Shown piece after piece: positions 1-7,585 of a stretch of DNA of 40,029 nt. The DNA is from Elusimicrobiota bacterium. Its GTDB lineage: Bacteria > Elusimicrobiota > Elusimicrobia > UBA1565 > UBA9628. A program made the translations under genes and the position numbers. Under the pieces are notes generated by a model. That model searched no databases, was not told the origin of the DNA, and worked only from the letters and a program-made list of their open reading frames with translations. Positions within the stretch are counted from its first letter, which is position 1, and every line of letters begins with the position of its first letter. Where the stretch lies: NCBI GenBank assembly GCA_016209035.1, contig JACQWX010000038.1:27456-67484 (forward strand), given 5' to 3'.

Positions 1-2
1 TC

Positions 3-809
3 AAGCCCTACGGCCGCGCGACCGGCTGGTCGGCCGAGGTCTACGAGCGCCACCGGGAGCGCCTGCTGCCGGAGATCCTGGAGAAGCTCCCCCTCCTGGC
101 CGCCCAGGCCGGCTACCGGGTGGAGATGTTCTGGCCGCAGAGGATCTGGACCTTCGTCGGGCTCGACTGCGGCAAGCCGCCCAAGGAGCACGATGACGAC
201 GGCTCGACCGTGGGGTTCGGCTGGAACAGCGGCTCCCACGTCTTCGGCAAGGCGATCTTCGTCCGGCGGCGGGCTCCCTTCAGCCCCGATGCCCGTCTCT
301 TCAACGTCTCGACCATCACGATGAAGGACGAGATGGCCCGCTGGGTGAGCTTCCAGCTGCAGTGGGCGTCGCGCGTGGACTACCGCGAGTTCCAGCGCTG
401 CTTCGGCGCGGACATCCGGCCTCCCTTCGCGTTGGAGCTCGATGCGCTCAGGTCGGCCGGCAAGATCCGGGAGGACGCGGCGGGCTTCGATTTCCTTCCG
501 ATCGGCTCCGCCGAGCGGGCGTTCTACGCGGCCTTCTTCTTCATCGACGCCATCGCCAAGACTTCGCCGCCTCCGGAGCCTCTGCGGGGCCGGATCGGCG
601 CCATAGGGCTTCCAGGTAGGGTTCGGCCCTGCGGACGCCGCGCGCCGCGCGCACCGCGGCTTCGAGCGCGGCCACGGCCTCGGCATCCGACCCGCGCGGA
701 CCGCGCCACCGGCCTCGACCGCGTCCCAGGATGGAGCACGGCAGTACCGCCAGGTCCTCCCGCATCCCCGCGGCGTCGCCCAGGGCGGCGCGGGCCAACG
801 CCCTGTTGA
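3..809 (+). CDS. HemN/HemW-like radical SAM protein, C-terminal part (5' end outside window)
   Basis: Open reading frame entering from the left edge, so the radical SAM core and its CxxxCxxC motif are not visible. The visible part resembles the C-terminal half of coproporphyrinogen-III-oxidase-like proteins: a GFGWNSGSHVFG stretch matches the 'GxGxSAHS' region of HemN/HemW. It is followed by a winged-helix-like KDEMARWVSFQLQW...VDYREFQRCFG segment that matches the HemN C-terminal domain. Recognisable homology ends near base 550. The frame stays open to 809, and that tail is arginine/proline-rich, unlike the rest, and antisense to the TPR gene. The natural end may therefore be near 550-620, with a lost stop or frameshift. 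The family includes HemN, HemW (haem chaperone) and heme-degrading or methyltransferase relatives; which one this is cannot be told from the fragment. Confidence 0.6.
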   Translation, partial: KPYGRATGWSAEVYERHRERLLPEILEKLPLLAAQAGYRVEMFWPQRIWTFVGLDCGKPPKEHDDDGSTVGFGWNSGSHVFGKAIFVRRRAPFSPDARLFNVSTITMKDEMARWVSFQLQWASRVDYREFQRCFGADIRPPFALELDALRSAGKIREDAAGFDFLPIGSAERAFYAAFFFIDAIAKTSPPPEPLRGRIGAIGLPGRVRPCGRRAPRAPRLRARPRPRHPTRADRATGLDRVPGWSTAVPPGPPASPRRRPGRRGPTPC

Positions 810-2043
810 CGCGGGCCCAGGGCCCGGCCCTGAGGACGACGGCCCTTCCCAGATCGGCGAGGGCCTCCCGGAGGCGTCCCGTCCGGCGGTAGAGCTCCCC
901 TCGCCAGACGAGCGCCTCGCCGTCGGCCGGATCGAGCCCCACGGCGCGGTCGAGGTCCTCTTCGGCTCCCGCGCGGTCATCGAGCAGCATCCGGGCCGCG
1001 CCGCGCCAGCAAATTGCGAGCTGCGACCCGCCGTCCATCGCCCGGTCGAGCTCCCGGACGGCCCGCTCGTAGCGGCCGAGCCACAGCAGGGCCTCTCCAC
1101 GCCAAGCCCGGATCTGAGCCTTGACGCCGGCGCTGCGCTGGGAGGCAAGCGCCAGGTCGAACTGCGCGAACGCGGCCCGCTCGCGGCCCAGGCACAAGAG
1201 GGCCTCCGCGAGCCTCCCCCTGCTCCAGAAGGCGTCGGGCTTGGACCGGAGCGCGGCCGCGAACTGCTCGGCGGCCTCGTCCTGGGAGGCGTTGCCGCGG
1301 AAGAGATGCGCGAGCCCGGCGCCGTAGCGCATCCAGCCGTAGCGCTCAACCGGGAAACGGTCCGGCCGCCCGAACTCCCGGAGCGCCTCCCGGAACTCCC
1401 CGAGGTGGAGCCGCAGCAGCCCCCGGAAATGGAACGGCCACGGCGAGGACGGCCGGGTCAGGCTCTCCAGCCGGTCGAGCCGGCGCCGGTAGAAGCCCTC
1501 GTCGCGCCAGTGGCACAGATCGTCGTCCCACGGGGAGCTCAAGGCATCGGCTTCGCACGGGTCCCAGGCGTCCAGGATGCCCTCCGCCTCGCGGAAGGCT
1601 TCGTCGAAGGCGTCCATGGCCATGAAGGCCTGGAAGCGCCGGCTGCGGGCCCCTGGAGAGATCACCAGGAACCGCCGGAAGCTCCGCTCCATGAGCCCGG
1701 CGTCGCCCTGGAGCTCGCCGATCCGCGCCAGGCGGAAGTGGAGCGGGGCGTGACCGGGGTGCCGCCGAAGCCCGTCCCGGATGGTCCGCAGCGCCTCCGG
1801 GGTCCTTCCCCGGATCAGGAGGGTGTTCGCCAGGAGCAGATAGCCCTCGGCGGTGCCGAGGGACCGTACCGCCCGCCTGAGAAGATCCTCCGCCTCGGAG
1901 AGCAGGCCGCTGTTGAGGCAGGAGGCCCCCGAATCGACGAGCCCGGCGCGGCCTGTCCGCGCCCGGCGTTCCTGGCGCGGACGCGCCGCCTCCGCTTGAC
2001 ATGGGGCGCGGCCCTTCGGCCTCATCGCGCCGGCGGCCGCCAA
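541..2043 (-). CDS. TPR-repeat protein
   Basis: About 500 residues with at least six tetratricopeptide-like helical pairs from roughly residue 40 onward. Examples are the segments around AEDLLRRAVRSLG, DEAAEQFAAALRSKPDA, AVRELDRAMDGG, AEEDLDRAVGLDPADGEA and ALADLGRAVVL. No signal peptide is evident, so it is probably a cytoplasmic scaffold. It is the last gene of the nitrogenase-like operon, directly after the NifD/K-like subunit, so it may hold that complex together (inference). The start is uncertain. ATG at 2043 gives the longest form, and ATG at 2025 overlaps a TGA in another frame as ATGA, the usual coupling style here. The first ~30 residues are low complexity and lie next to repeat copy D. 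The last ~90 bases are antisense to the end of the upstream HemN-like gene. Confidence 0.6.
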   Translation of the reverse strand: MAAAGAMRPKGRAPCQAEAARPRQERRARTGRAGLVDSGASCLNSGLLSEAEDLLRRAVRSLGTAEGYLLLANTLLIRGRTPEALRTIRDGLRRHPGHAPLHFRLARIGELQGDAGLMERSFRRFLVISPGARSRRFQAFMAMDAFDEAFREAEGILDAWDPCEADALSSPWDDDLCHWRDEGFYRRRLDRLESLTRPSSPWPFHFRGLLRLHLGEFREALREFGRPDRFPVERYGWMRYGAGLAHLFRGNASQDEAAEQFAAALRSKPDAFWSRGRLAEALLCLGRERAAFAQFDLALASQRSAGVKAQIRAWRGEALLWLGRYERAVRELDRAMDGGSQLAICWRGAARMLLDDRAGAEEDLDRAVGLDPADGEALVWRGELYRRTGRLREALADLGRAVVLRAGPWARVNRALARAALGDAAGMREDLAVLPCSILGRGRGRWRGPRGSDAEAVAALEAAVRAARGVRRAEPYLEALWRRSGPAEAPEAAKSWRWRR

Positions 2044-3316
2044 CGCCGTTCCCGAGGGCGGCCGCGACGCTCGGCCTCCGGCCTCGACCGCGCCGGCGCC
2101 GCGACGCCAGGCAGTGATGGAAACACGACGGGAAGCCGAACTCCATCAAGGGGCCCGCCTGCGAGCCCAGGAACTGCCAGCCCACGTTGTTGGAGACGCA
2201 CAGATCGTAGGGAGCCAGCTGAAGCGCGGCATCGAGGAAAGCGGACTCTTGCGGTTCCTCGAGCGCCGGGGGCCTCAAGGCCCGCGCCAAGGGGCCCAGC
2301 CGGCCTTGGCGGGAGACGACGGCCGCCGTTTCGACGCGGGCTCCGAGCATCGAGGCCATCTCGCAGACGCCCTCGAGGACATGGGGGTCGCCGACATAGA
2401 GGAGCCTGCGGTTGAGGAAAACCCGCGGCACGGCCCATTCGAGGGCGCGCGCCGCGGCGCGCAGCTCGCCGTCGATGAAGCGCTCGGCGGCCTCGCTCCT
2501 GCCGAGAGGTTCCGCCACGGCCCTCAGCCATCGGCCGCTGGCCTCCAGCCCGAAGGGCAGTCCGGTCTCGATCAAGGGGACGCCCAGGCGTCCCGCCAGA
2601 GTCTTGGCCGCCTGCCGGGCATAGGGGAGCGAAACGACGGCCGAGGCCTCGGCGGCCCGGGCGAGGTCGCGGTAGCGCCCTCCCGAGGGCCAGGCCGCGA
2701 CCAGCTCCAAGGACAGGCCGTCGAGCATCCTGCCCAGCTCCTCCAGGTTGCCTGCCTGGTCCCCTTCGTTACGGTCCATGAGATGGCCGACCAGCGCGAC
2801 CGCGCCATCCTTGCGCCGCGGCTCGACGGCGCCCCCTGCCTCGACCGCGATCGACCGCGCGACCACTTCCCAGAAGGCGGCGTAGCCGTCCAGCCAGTCC
2901 TCGTCGAGGGAATCGCACCGGAGCTCCAGGAACGGTTTGCCGGTCTCGGCCGCCAGCGGCCTGATGAGGCGGTCATACTGGACGCCCGCCAGGCCGCACA
3001 TGGTCAGGCACGAGACCATGACGACTCCGGCGTCCGGGCGCTGCGCGACGCGCCCGAGGAGCCGGGAGATCGCCTCCTCCCTGCCGAAAGCGACCGAATC
3101 GAAGGTGGTCCCGGTCAGGACGATCCGATGGAACCCCGAGCTGTCGAGCAGGCTCGACCTCCAGTCGTGCTTGCACGCGACATGCTCCGCCTTGAAGGAG
3201 ACGCACTGGGGGCCGTCCACCACGAGGTAGGCGTCTTGGACCGCGTTCACCGCGGCGTAGACTCCCATGAGGTAGGGGAGGTTGACCCGCAGGGAGTCAG
3301 GGCGCGGACCCCTCAT
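1346..3316 (-). CDS. nitrogenase component 1 (NifD/NifK)-like protein with run-on C-terminus
   Basis: Second gene of the nitrogenase-like operon. Its ATG (3316-3314) overlaps the TGA of the NifH-NifD fusion as ATGA. Residues 1-404 look like a component-1-type subunit. DGPQC at C38 occupies the place of the first P-cluster cysteine. Further cysteines are C48, C103 and C107 in VMVSCLTMCGLAG, the position of the conserved 'STCP' strand. The GPLMEFGFPSCFHH stretch near residue 395 matches the C-terminal 'G.P.MEfGfPS..hH' region of the family. After about base 2105 the frame enters a small dispersed repeat (copy D) and then reads out of frame through the TPR gene to a stop at 1346, giving 656 residues where about 410-430 are expected. 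The natural stop appears to have been lost at the repeat. True NifDK signatures for FeMo-cofactor binding were not found, so dinitrogen reduction is unlikely. A cofactor-biosynthetic or other reductase (compare BchNB, CfbD) is more plausible. Confidence 0.65.
   Translation of the reverse strand: MRGPRPDSLRVNLPYLMGVYAAVNAVQDAYLVVDGPQCVSFKAEHVACKHDWRSSLLDSSGFHRIVLTGTTFDSVAFGREEAISRLLGRVAQRPDAGVVMVSCLTMCGLAGVQYDRLIRPLAAETGKPFLELRCDSLDEDWLDGYAAFWEVVARSIAVEAGGAVEPRRKDGAVALVGHLMDRNEGDQAGNLEELGRMLDGLSLELVAAWPSGGRYRDLARAAEASAVVSLPYARQAAKTLAGRLGVPLIETGLPFGLEASGRWLRAVAEPLGRSEAAERFIDGELRAAARALEWAVPRVFLNRRLLYVGDPHVLEGVCEMASMLGARVETAAVVSRQGRLGPLARALRPPALEEPQESAFLDAALQLAPYDLCVSNNVGWQFLGSQAGPLMEFGFPSCFHHCLASRRRRGRGRRPSVAAALGNGVGGRRRDEAEGPRPMSSGGGASAPGTPGADRPRRARRFGGLLPQQRPALRGGGSSQAGGTVPRHRRGLSAPGEHPPDPGKDPGGAADHPGRASAAPRSRPAPLPPGADRRAPGRRRAHGAELPAVPGDLSRGPQPALPGLHGHGRLRRSLPRGGGHPGRLGPVRSRCLELPVGRRSVPLARRGLLPAPARPAGEPDPAVLAVAVPFPGAAAAPPRGVPGGAPGVRAAGPFPG
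2031..2093 (-). repeat. dispersed miniature repeat, copy D
   Basis: Read on the minus strand it begins GCGGTCGAGGCCGGAGGCC and ends CGGCGTTGGCGGC. The layout matches copy C at 35873-35940: a GC-rich head with a small GGA-centred inverted repeat, then a GGAA(A/C)GGCGT(T)GGCGGC tail. It sits exactly at the junction of the NifD/K-like gene and the TPR gene. No stop codon remains there in the NifD/K frame. Confidence 0.5.
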
Positions 3317-5799
3317 CTCCCCTCCGCAAGGTAGCGCGCGTAGTCTCTGTAGAAGGGGAGCCGGCAGGCCCCCAGGAGCCGCTCGACGCTGCGCAGGGCG
3401 CCCTCGAGCCCCGGCTCGAAGAAGGCCAGGGAGAACTGGGACTTGCCCGCCCGGGAGAGCCTCCGGTCGAAGGCGAAATCCGAGTAGACCGCGTGGACCG
3501 GTCCGCCTTGGAGCAACCGCTCGAGCTCCTCGGGGCCGTGGAACCGGCGGATGCCCTCGGGGCCAACCTCCTCGCCGGGCCCTCCGGAGGCCGGGTGTTC
3601 GCGGCCGCACCCGCACCAGAGTATCCATTCGAGCGCGAACCCCATCTCACGGATCGTGGGCGGCAAGGGGATGCCCGCGCTCCACCGGCAGTCCCGCAGC
3701 TTCCCGAGGCGGCCGGCGCCGCAGACGAATCCCAGGACGCGTCCGCGCGCCTCCTCCTGGAGCTCCTCCCACGCGCCGCGCAGCCCCGCCCACCTGCGGT
3801 CCCAGACTTCGTCGAGCCGCCGCTCCAGGCCGAAGAACCCCGCGATCTCGCGGAGCCACCGGCGCGTCCCCTCGACGCCGTAGGGCGGGGCCGGGGACAG
3901 CGCGGGGATCCCGAGCCCGGCCAGGACCTCCTTCTGGAAGTCCTCGTAGGAGCGGTGCGGCTTGAAGACCTGGAGCCTCGCCGCCGGATAGCGGCGGATG
4001 CTTTCCAGGTCGAACTCCGGCAGGAGGCAGCTGTTGACCTCGATCCCCGTCTCCCGCAGGATGGCGGCCAACTCGTCCAAGGCCCGGTCCCAGGGGAACC
4101 CCACGAGGTTCACCCGGCGGCCCCGCGGCTTGGCCCGGCGGAACTCAGGGGACCTCCGGACCCATTGGAAGACCCCCCTCAAGACGTCGGTGTGCTGGTC
4201 CGCCCGATGGTCCGGGAAAACTACCTCGATCCCGGACTTCCGGCGGAACCGCTCGATCAAGGGGGCGACGTCGTCCCCGGTGATGACGGTGGGGCAGGAA
4301 TCGAAGAACACCGCCAGTTCGGTCCCGCCGGGATCGGCCGACAGGCCTTCCAGCGAGCGCTCGATCTTCCGAGCGCCCCCGAGGATAACGTCCCGGTCCC
4401 TGATGTCAGACACGACCTGCCTGCAGCCCAGGGCGCGCAGCTCGAACGGCAGGGGAAGGCTCGAGCTGCCATGATCAGGCCACGCATGGTTGAAGAAGCT
4501 GGCCGTCCCGTCGTCGCTCCGCCCCTCGACGTAGAAGCATTCCAGCTCCTTATGGACGACATAGGCGACGTTCCTCATCGCCGGCTTGGCCGAATTCAGG
4601 TCGAGCTCCGCGTCGGCGAAGAACTCCCGCCATTGGCTCTCGACCCCCCAGCGCCACATCATCCAGCGATGGTGGGGCGGGGCGGCGAGATCGATTCGCG
4701 ACGGCGCGGATGCGACGCCGTCCCGAGCGCCGTCGGGAAGCGCGTTGGCGCTCGTGGGCGACGGCGCGGATGCGACGCCGTCCCCTGCGCCGTCAGGAAA
4801 GGTGTGGGCGGCAGGGAGCGCGGTCATCCCGCCTTGCGGGGCAGTCCCTTCCTTTGAGGGAAGGAAATGGGACGAGGCCGGAGGCCCCGGCCTTCCAGGA
4901 TATTGGAGGGCCAGGTCCCGGCTGCCCTCGGGATGTGCGTTGGCGGGCCGGGACTTGCGAAAAGAGCGGAAAAGACTCCGGCTCGCATCAAGAAACTCGT
5001 CGTCCCCCATCGGCGCCGGGGCGGAGAGCCTCGCCGCGTCGAGCCTCAGGAGCCGGGCCGCCACCCTCTCGAGTTCGGCCAGGGCCTTCGAGCGCGGGGC
5101 GATCTCCACGAGGCAGCGTCCCAGCCGCTCGCCCTCCCGGAAGGCCGGGTCGCGCCAGAGGACCCCGAGGACGGTCGTCCCGATGCGGCGGGCGAAGCGC
5201 GCGATGGGGCCCGTCTGCGAGCGCGCATCGCGGAGGTTGGCGAGGAGTCCTGCCAGCACGACCCCGTTCGAGGAGTAGTTCAGCACCGCGCGCGCGACGT
5301 TGTTGGCGGCATAGAGGGAGGCGGTCTCCTCGCTGACCACCAGGACGACCTTCCGCGCGAAGCCCCGCCGCATCGGGGCCGCGAAGCCTCCGCAGACCAC
5401 GTCGCCCAGGACGTCGAAGATGACCGTGTCGTAGCCCCCTCGCTCGATGACGTTTTGCGCCTCGAGAACCTCGATCACCTTGCCGATGCCTCGGCCGGCG
5501 CACCCGATGCCGGGCTCAGGCCCCCCGGCCTCCACGCAGTCGACGCCCAGCCGGCTGCGCGCCAGGAACTCCGCGGTCGACGCGACCGCCAACTCCTCAG
5601 CGTCCTGGCGCAGCACCGGAACGGCCCTGGGACGCTCCACCAGCAGGGCCGTCGAGTCGCGTTTGGGATCGCACCCCACGTGCAGGACCCGCCGCCCCGA
5701 GCGGGCGTAGAGCGCGCTGATGTTGGCCGACAAGGTGGACTTGCCGATGCCGCCCTTGCCGAAGAAGGCCAATGTCTCCGGTTTTCGACGAGCGCCCAT
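3313..5799 (-). CDS. NifH-like iron protein fused to a NifD/K-like domain
   Basis: An 828-residue fusion that heads the nitrogenase-like operon. Residues ~8-280 are a NifH/BchL/CfbC-type P-loop reductase: Walker A GKGGIGKST (14-22), CDPK switch motif (43-46), and both 4Fe-4S ligands in GIGCAGRG (C100) and DVLGDVVCGG (C136), close to C97 and C132 of NifH. A low-complexity linker (~284-371, bases 4687-4950) contains two tandem repeat copies. Residues ~375-828 resemble a component-1 subunit: LRALGCRQVVSDI, VILGGARKIE, and DSCPTVITGDDV matching the NifD 'STCPTGLIGDDI' strand. The first P-cluster cysteine is not obvious. The start at 5799 is chosen because a GGAAGAG ribosome site precedes it and a good promoter (5831-5860) lies between it and the alternative ATG at 5841. 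The protein presumably transfers electrons with ATP to the partner encoded just downstream. The substrate is unknown, and FeMo-type nitrogen fixation is not supported. Confidence 0.75.
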   Translation of the reverse strand: MGARRKPETLAFFGKGGIGKSTLSANISALYARSGRRVLHVGCDPKRDSTALLVERPRAVPVLRQDAEELAVASTAEFLARSRLGVDCVEAGGPEPGIGCAGRGIGKVIEVLEAQNVIERGGYDTVIFDVLGDVVCGGFAAPMRRGFARKVVLVVSEETASLYAANNVARAVLNYSSNGVVLAGLLANLRDARSQTGPIARFARRIGTTVLGVLWRDPAFREGERLGRCLVEIAPRSKALAELERVAARLLRLDAARLSAPAPMGDDEFLDASRSLFRSFRKSRPANAHPEGSRDLALQYPGRPGPPASSHFLPSKEGTAPQGGMTALPAAHTFPDGAGDGVASAPSPTSANALPDGARDGVASAPSRIDLAAPPHHRWMMWRWGVESQWREFFADAELDLNSAKPAMRNVAYVVHKELECFYVEGRSDDGTASFFNHAWPDHGSSSLPLPFELRALGCRQVVSDIRDRDVILGGARKIERSLEGLSADPGGTELAVFFDSCPTVITGDDVAPLIERFRRKSGIEVVFPDHRADQHTDVLRGVFQWVRRSPEFRRAKPRGRRVNLVGFPWDRALDELAAILRETGIEVNSCLLPEFDLESIRRYPAARLQVFKPHRSYEDFQKEVLAGLGIPALSPAPPYGVEGTRRWLREIAGFFGLERRLDEVWDRRWAGLRGAWEELQEEARGRVLGFVCGAGRLGKLRDCRWSAGIPLPPTIREMGFALEWILWCGCGREHPASGGPGEEVGPEGIRRFHGPEELERLLQGGPVHAVYSDFAFDRRLSRAGKSQFSLAFFEPGLEGALRSVERLLGACRLPFYRDYARYLAEGR
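4700..4751 (+). repeat. dispersed miniature repeat, copy A (tandem pair with B)
   Basis: Reads GACGGCGCGGATGCGACGCC at its start. A GACGGCG/CGCCGTC inverted repeat is followed by GAGCGCCGTCGGGAAGCGCG. It is nearly identical to the following copy B. Read on the minus strand it is translated in frame as ANALPDGARDGVASAPSR within the linker of the NifH-NifD fusion. Confidence 0.6.
4755..4815 (+). repeat. dispersed miniature repeat, copy B
   Basis: Same head as copy A, with tail CCCTGCGCCGTCAGGAAAGG followed by TGTGGGCGGCAGG. The last ~40 bases match copy C, 31 kb away inside the BamA-like gene, with about two mismatches by eye. It is translated antisense within the fusion linker as AHTFPDGAGDGVASAPSP. 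Confidence 0.6.
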
Positions 5800-5830
5800 G
5801 TATCTTGTCTCTTCCGCCGCCGACCACAGG

Positions 5831-5860
5831 ATTCTAGCCATTTATAGCAGCACGGCTCAA
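5831..5860 (-). promoter_or_regulatory. sigma70-like promoter of the nitrogenase-like operon
   Basis: On the minus strand: -35 TTGAGC (5860-5855), 18-bp spacer, -10 TAGAAT (5836-5831). A transcript would start near 5824 and carry GGAAGAG nine bases before ATG 5799. The same TAGAAT -10 is used by the P-II and aconitase promoters below. No sigma54 (GG-N10-GC) element was seen. Confidence 0.55.
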
Positions 5861-5884
5861 CCCGAGCGCGCCGGGAGCGCCGCG

Positions 5885-7579
5885 TCAGCGGCCGAGGTTG
5901 TAGAGGCTCCTCTTGTAGAGCAGGAAGAGGTCCGTGGTGCGGCGCGGGGGCCTCAGCATCTGGTCGAGGGTCTGCCACCAGTACCCGCCGCACAGGGAAT
6001 TCGGCTGGGCGCAGGAGGCGGCGTTGTACAGGATCAGCAGGTCCTTGCGCGCGCCGTCCACGTCCGCCGGGTCGAGCCACCAGTAGCCGGCGAGCTTCTC
6101 GCCTTCGACGTAGCCGAAGGAGCCGAGCATGAGCTTCTGGCGCGGGAGCTTCTCGTGGACCGCCTGGAAGATGCCGTCGAAGGCCATGCCCACGGGGTTG
6201 TCCTCGGGCTGGAGGCTCAGGGACACGACGTCGAGGTCCTTGCCGAACCCCAGGGGGACGAACCGCTCGAGCCAGCCGAAGAGGGAGTGCTCCGCGTCCG
6301 GGGCCGTGCCCTCCCACCAGTAGAGGGTGGCGACGGTCTCGAGAGCCGGGTCGGCCGCCTTGACGGCCTGGACTCCCGCCGCGTAGATCTCGAAGACGCG
6401 CTCGGGGCTCAAGGGGGCCTTGGAGCCTCCGAGCCAGTCGCCGTTGATCTCGGCGCCCACCTCCCAGCTGCGGACCCGGTCGCCGTAGCGGCGGACTAGG
6501 GCTGCGGTCCTGGCCGCGTAGGCCTCGGGCGTCAGCGTCCTCGGCCATTGGGCGGTGTCGAGCACGCAGGCCATGATCTTGAGCCCGCGCAGCGACAACC
6601 CCGAGACGAACGCGTCATAGGCCCCGAAGGAGCCCTCCCCCCCGTAGGTGAAATCGTGGGGGTTGGCCCTGAAGACCAGGCGCACCCAGTTGGCGCCGGA
6701 TTTCTCGACCATCTCCGCGATCCACTCGGCATGGGCCGACCATCCGGCCGCCTTCTCGTCGAGGGTGAGCCCGAAGCGCAGGCTGTCCCTGGAGGGAGCC
6801 GCCTTGACGACCTGCAGGCCGTGCTCGTAGCCGACCTTCTGCCAGGCGAGGCTAACCGCCCTGAGGACAGCGTCGAAAGCCTTCGCCCGGGCCTGCGGGT
6901 CCCGCTCCCGCTGAGCCTCGCCGAGAAGATCCTCGGGGCTGGCCAGGAGTCTCCTGGTCTTGTCGCCGGGCACATAGATGGGGATGGCCTCGGCCGTCCT
7001 CCATCGGAGCGTCTCCTGGAGCCTGCGGTGCTGGGTCAGGGCGATCTCCTCGTTGAGGTTGATGGTGTCGCGGTCGGCGTACCCCTCCCCGACCTTGTCG
7101 ATCCAGACGGTGGAGAACCCGTCGTCGGGCACGGGCCAGGGTAGGCTGGCCTGGACGCGCTCAGGCCCTTCCCAGACCAGCGCCGCTCCGCCGGCCGTCT
7201 CAAGGAGCTCGAACTTGGGCGCCCGGACGAGGCTGCCTGCGGCATAGACCGCCAAGCCCGTCGCGCCAGGGCGCGTCGTCCCCGAAGGCGCAAGCCGTTC
7301 GCCTTCCGCCGGAGGGAGCGGCGGCAAGCCCGGGCCCCTGGTCCGAGCGTCGGCCCGGCCGATGAAGGAGATGAGCTCGCGGAAATCCATCCTCCGCCCC
7401 TTCGCGTCATGGGCGGTGAGCCAGAGCCGGCGCGCCCCGCTGACCGGCGGGGCCTGCGTCGAAGACGCCGGGATCGAGAAGTCGGGTTCGGCCGGCTCCC
7501 CCGCACGGCGGGGTTCTTGGGCCCCGCCCGGGAGCGCCGCGGACAGCACCGTCGCAATCAACAGCGGAAAGAGCGCCAT
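5885..7579 (-). CDS. secreted TIM-barrel glycosidase-like protein
   Basis: 564 residues with an N-terminal signal peptide (MALFPLLIATVLSAALPGGA). A ~200-residue beta-rich region (DTINLNEEIALTQHR) is followed by a C-terminal half that looks like a (beta/alpha)8 glycoside hydrolase: WVRLVFRANPHDF, RSWEVGAEINGDWLGG (E in the place of an acid/base after strand 4) and DLDVVSLSLQPEDNP. It ends with KLMLGSFGYVE and paired tryptophans GYWWLDP and GGYWWQ, typical of carbohydrate-binding clefts. The family number is not recognised and the substrate is unknown. The ATG at 7579 lies only six bases from a TATAAT box. It is divergent from the FAD oxidoreductase across 39 bp. Confidence 0.55.
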   Translation of the reverse strand: MALFPLLIATVLSAALPGGAQEPRRAGEPAEPDFSIPASSTQAPPVSGARRLWLTAHDAKGRRMDFRELISFIGRADARTRGPGLPPLPPAEGERLAPSGTTRPGATGLAVYAAGSLVRAPKFELLETAGGAALVWEGPERVQASLPWPVPDDGFSTVWIDKVGEGYADRDTINLNEEIALTQHRRLQETLRWRTAEAIPIYVPGDKTRRLLASPEDLLGEAQRERDPQARAKAFDAVLRAVSLAWQKVGYEHGLQVVKAAPSRDSLRFGLTLDEKAAGWSAHAEWIAEMVEKSGANWVRLVFRANPHDFTYGGEGSFGAYDAFVSGLSLRGLKIMACVLDTAQWPRTLTPEAYAARTAALVRRYGDRVRSWEVGAEINGDWLGGSKAPLSPERVFEIYAAGVQAVKAADPALETVATLYWWEGTAPDAEHSLFGWLERFVPLGFGKDLDVVSLSLQPEDNPVGMAFDGIFQAVHEKLPRQKLMLGSFGYVEGEKLAGYWWLDPADVDGARKDLLILYNAASCAQPNSLCGGYWWQTLDQMLRPPRRTTDLFLLYKRSLYNLGR

Positions 7580-7585
7580 ATAAAA

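Noticed and set aside
690..725. Possible fifth copy of the miniature repeat in the TPR gene
   Set aside because: Only the head-like string GCGGTCGAGGCCGG is shared and the diagnostic tail is absent.
2114..3334. Long plus-strand reading frame antisense to the NifD/K-like gene
   Set aside because: Sequence is Arg/Gln/Gly-rich with no motif; a typical high-GC shadow of the minus-strand gene, which has clear family motifs.
4846..4866. CCTTCC/GGAAGG inverted repeat in the fusion linker
   Set aside because: Arms are only six bases and imperfect; treated as part of the low-complexity linker and not as a separate element.
3313..5799. True nitrogenase (nitrogen-fixing) assignment
   Set aside because: No FeMo-cofactor ligand signatures and no nifE, nifN or nifB; the domain is fused and divergent, so only 'nitrogenase-like' is supported.
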